NCBI GenBank assembly: GCA_009787915.1
Contig: WQSK01000055.1
Location: 1-6,531, forward strand
Source: Bacillota bacterium
Lineage (GTDB): Bacteria > Bacillota > Clostridia > Christensenellales > UBA1242
Length of the DNA: 6,531 nucleotides
Direction: 5' to 3'
This document shows, one piece after another, positions 5,163 through 6,531 of the stretch. The notes under the pieces are model-generated. The model saw nothing but the letters and a program-made list of their open reading frames with translations. It searched no databases and was not told the origin of the DNA. The stretch's first letter is position 1; every line of letters starts with the position of its first letter. The position numbers and the translations under genes are program-made.

Positions 5163-6251
5163 CTATATATTACTAAGCATTGCTTTGTGCAACAGGTTCA
5201 CGACTTTTGAGGTATTATCAAGCGGTGTCAAAAGGCGAATCTCGGTGGAGGTTATGCTTGTCATATAGACGGTTATATCCGTAAAGATTTCACGCAAAGT
5301 TTCGATACTGATAATCGAACGATTTGTTACACATAAGATGTCAGTGGTATCTTTGTTGATGTTCGCACCCGTAGCATATGTTATCGAAAAAAACGACCCA
5401 ACAGGTTTTTGTTCGGACACGGTTGTGTATGCCCCGCTTGGGTCAAAAGTATTGTATACTTTTAATGGGATTCCATATTTTTTCAAAAGCGGAACACAAC
5501 TTGGATATATAACCGACGCCCCCGCACAACACAGTTTATAAAGCACCGAAAAGTCCAACTCTTTGATTGATTTTGTGTTTTTAACAATAGCAGGATTTGC
5601 ACTTTGAACACCATTGGTATCGGTAAAGTTCTCATACACATTTGCACCCAAGCAAACCGATACCACCGCGCCTGTGTAATCACTCCCCCCGCGGTCAAAG
5701 GTTTTTATCCCTCCGCAAACTCCGCGCCCGAAAAAACCGCCTATAACGTACCTGCCGTTTGGGTCAAGGCGTGAAAAATTCCTGCGCGTTTGTTCAATAT
5801 CGGCTTCCCCGTTTCTTTTAATTACGATATATTCCGACGCATCCAAGAATTTATAGTCACAAAACTTTGAAAAAACAACCGCCATAATGTACTCGCCCCG
5901 CGAGATTATAAAGTCACGATTGCACTTGTTGATTTGGATTTCTTCACGGGTGCGTTCCAACTCCGCCGATATATCAACACCAAGTTCGCTTGCAATCGTG
6001 GTGAATCTTGACAAGACATCGTCAATAACCGAAAAGTCGTTCTGATGACACATTTTTGTGTGGGCATCAATTAGTAAATCAGTCATTTTATTTGCGTGCT
6101 CTGGACACCGACCAGGGGCTGAAACAACGACAAATGTCCTTGCATCACTTGATAAAACAATATCTTTGCACAACCGAATATTTTCCGAATTCGCCAAACT
6201 GGTTCCCCCGAATTTAGCAACTTTTAACTTTCTAGTTTTACTATGTACCAT
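5163..6251 (-). CDS. Aspartokinase with shortened regulatory domain, probably sporulation-linked
   Basis: This enzyme phosphorylates aspartate, the first step towards diaminopimelate, lysine and dipicolinate. Visible family motifs are KFGGTS (13-18), SRGE (117-120), GGFFGR (171-176), RGGSDYTG (187-194), TDTNGVQSANP (210-220) and GASVIYPS (244-251). At 362 residues it is shorter than the usual 400-450. Only about 78 residues follow the kinase core, where most aspartokinases carry two ACT domains, so classic lysine or threonine feedback may be weakened or lost (inference). It lies four bases upstream of the dipicolinate synthase fusion. In B. subtilis the aspartokinase gene dapG shares the spoVF operon with dipicolinate synthase, so this copy probably supplies spore dipicolinate. 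The ATG start at 6251 lies inside a palindrome, and no Shine-Dalgarno is visible. Confidence 0.93.
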   Translation of the reverse strand: MVHSKTRKLKVAKFGGTSLANSENIRLCKDIVLSSDARTFVVVSAPGRCPEHANKMTDLLIDAHTKMCHQNDFSVIDDVLSRFTTIASELGVDISAELERTREEIQINKCNRDFIISRGEYIMAVVFSKFCDYKFLDASEYIVIKRNGEADIEQTRRNFSRLDPNGRYVIGGFFGRGVCGGIKTFDRGGSDYTGAVVSVCLGANVYENFTDTNGVQSANPAIVKNTKSIKELDFSVLYKLCCAGASVIYPSCVPLLKKYGIPLKVYNTFDPSGAYTTVSEQKPVGSFFSITYATGANINKDTTDILCVTNRSIISIETLREIFTDITVYMTSITSTEIRLLTPLDNTSKVVNLLHKAMLSNI

Positions 6252-6263
6252 GATTCATGGTAC
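6245..6263 (-). repeat. 19-nt palindrome covering the aspartokinase start codon
   Basis: The minus strand reads GTACCATGAATCATGGTAC, two perfect nine-base arms around one central base. The aspartokinase ATG (6249-6251) is in the downstream arm. A second ATG at 6256-6258 opens a five-codon ORF (MNHGT) ending in TAG at 6241-6243. As RNA it could form a seven-base-pair stem with a five-base loop hiding the start; as DNA it could be an operator. Confidence 0.6.
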
Positions 6264-6286
6264 TGTTTGGGTTAAAAAAATGTTCT

Positions 6287-6531
6287 TTACTCTACGATTT
6301 CAAATTCTGGAAAAGTGCAAGATGGGTGTCTGCGCATTTCTTCCAGCGTAACGGCTTTTGCATCGCCTGCAACACTTCTATTAGCGTATCTGTCACGCAG
6401 ACTACGACGGTCACTAAGCGTCCTTTGGTTCAAGCGGAACAAACTTCTTGTTTCATCCAAACAATTCATAGGGTCTATACACCCTTTTTCTGCACACTCT
6501 CTTAAACGGATATTCTCCATTTCGCGCACGT
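6287..6531 (-). CDS. Hypothetical protein, C-terminal part (5' end at or beyond the window edge)
   Basis: The reading frame is open from the right edge to TAA at 6287-6289, giving about 80 residues. I do not recognise it. It is rich in Arg, Glu and Asp, with Cys residues spaced C-x4-C-x5-C near the visible start (CAEKGCIDPMNC) and a late HPSC, so metal binding is conceivable but not shown. It is probably mostly helical and soluble, with no hydrophobic segment. Possible starts inside the window are GTG 6529 and ATG 6520, or the gene may continue further right. It ends 35 bp before the aspartokinase, on the same strand and with no hairpin terminator between them, so it may be the preceding gene of the same operon. 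It is supported by strand and spacing only. Confidence 0.5.
   Translation of the reverse strand, partial: VREMENIRLRECAEKGCIDPMNCLDETRSLFRLNQRTLSDRRSLRDRYANRSVAGDAKAVTLEEMRRHPSCTFPEFEIVE

Noticed and set aside
6274..6283. A/T run as a terminator after the right-edge gene
   Set aside because: Seven T on the minus strand have no preceding GC-rich hairpin, so an intrinsic terminator is not supported.
6252..6290. Mother-cell sigma-E or sigma-K promoter before the aspartokinase
   Set aside because: CATGAATCA loosely resembles a CATAnnnTA -10, but no AC is found at 16-17 bp upstream, so the match is too weak to call.
6257..6505. Plus-strand ORFs opposite the unrecognised right-edge gene
   Set aside because: Every firm gene in the window is on the minus strand, and the minus-strand frame ends neatly 35 bp before the aspartokinase. 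The plus-strand versions show no domain, but the choice is not certain.

Overview
All genes recognised here are on the minus strand, so the window is read from right to left. It suggests an endospore-forming member of the Bacillota, most likely an uncultured, clostridia-like lineage. The reasons are a Spo0A-type DNA-binding domain, dipicolinate synthase (which makes the calcium chelator of the spore core) and a clostridial-style FAD/Rieske oxidoreductase. The finer taxon cannot be read from this sequence.

Layout from the right edge: (1) an unrecognised Cys- and Arg-containing ORF cut by the edge (6287-6531); (2) an aspartokinase with a short regulatory tail (5163-6251); (3) a single protein fusing dipicolinate synthase subunits A and B (3911-5158); (4) a tocopherol-cyclase-like protein (3015-3887); (5) a second, A-only dipicolinate synthase paralogue (2298-3011). 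These five are spaced 35, 4, 23 and 3 bp apart and look like one operon. Aspartokinase feeds the aspartate/dihydrodipicolinate pathway and dipicolinate synthase takes the product to dipicolinic acid. The grouping resembles the Bacillus subtilis spoVF operon (spoVFA, spoVFB, asd, dapG, dapA), but with the two synthase subunits fused, the A part duplicated and a tocopherol-cyclase-like gene between the copies.

Next, under its own near-consensus promoter with an eight-C run in the spacer, is a pair of small membrane-like paralogues (1872-2267 and 1657-1866). They share a C-terminal tail and a 20-bp exact DNA repeat. Then come a FAD oxidoreductase with a C-terminal Rieske domain (256-1629) and, running off the left edge, a Spo0A C-terminal-domain protein with no receiver domain (1-193). 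The promoter region of that last gene carries several 0A-box-like TGTCRAA sequences at regular spacing.

Two things stand out beyond the gene list. One is the fused and duplicated dipicolinate synthase locus. The other is a recurring start geometry in which a -10-like hexamer ends exactly 6 nt before the start codon at three transcription units, without a clear Shine-Dalgarno sequence; this would give leaderless mRNAs. There is no sign of rRNA, tRNA, CRISPR, an insertion sequence or a phage gene, and no intergenic stretch exceeds 62 bp.
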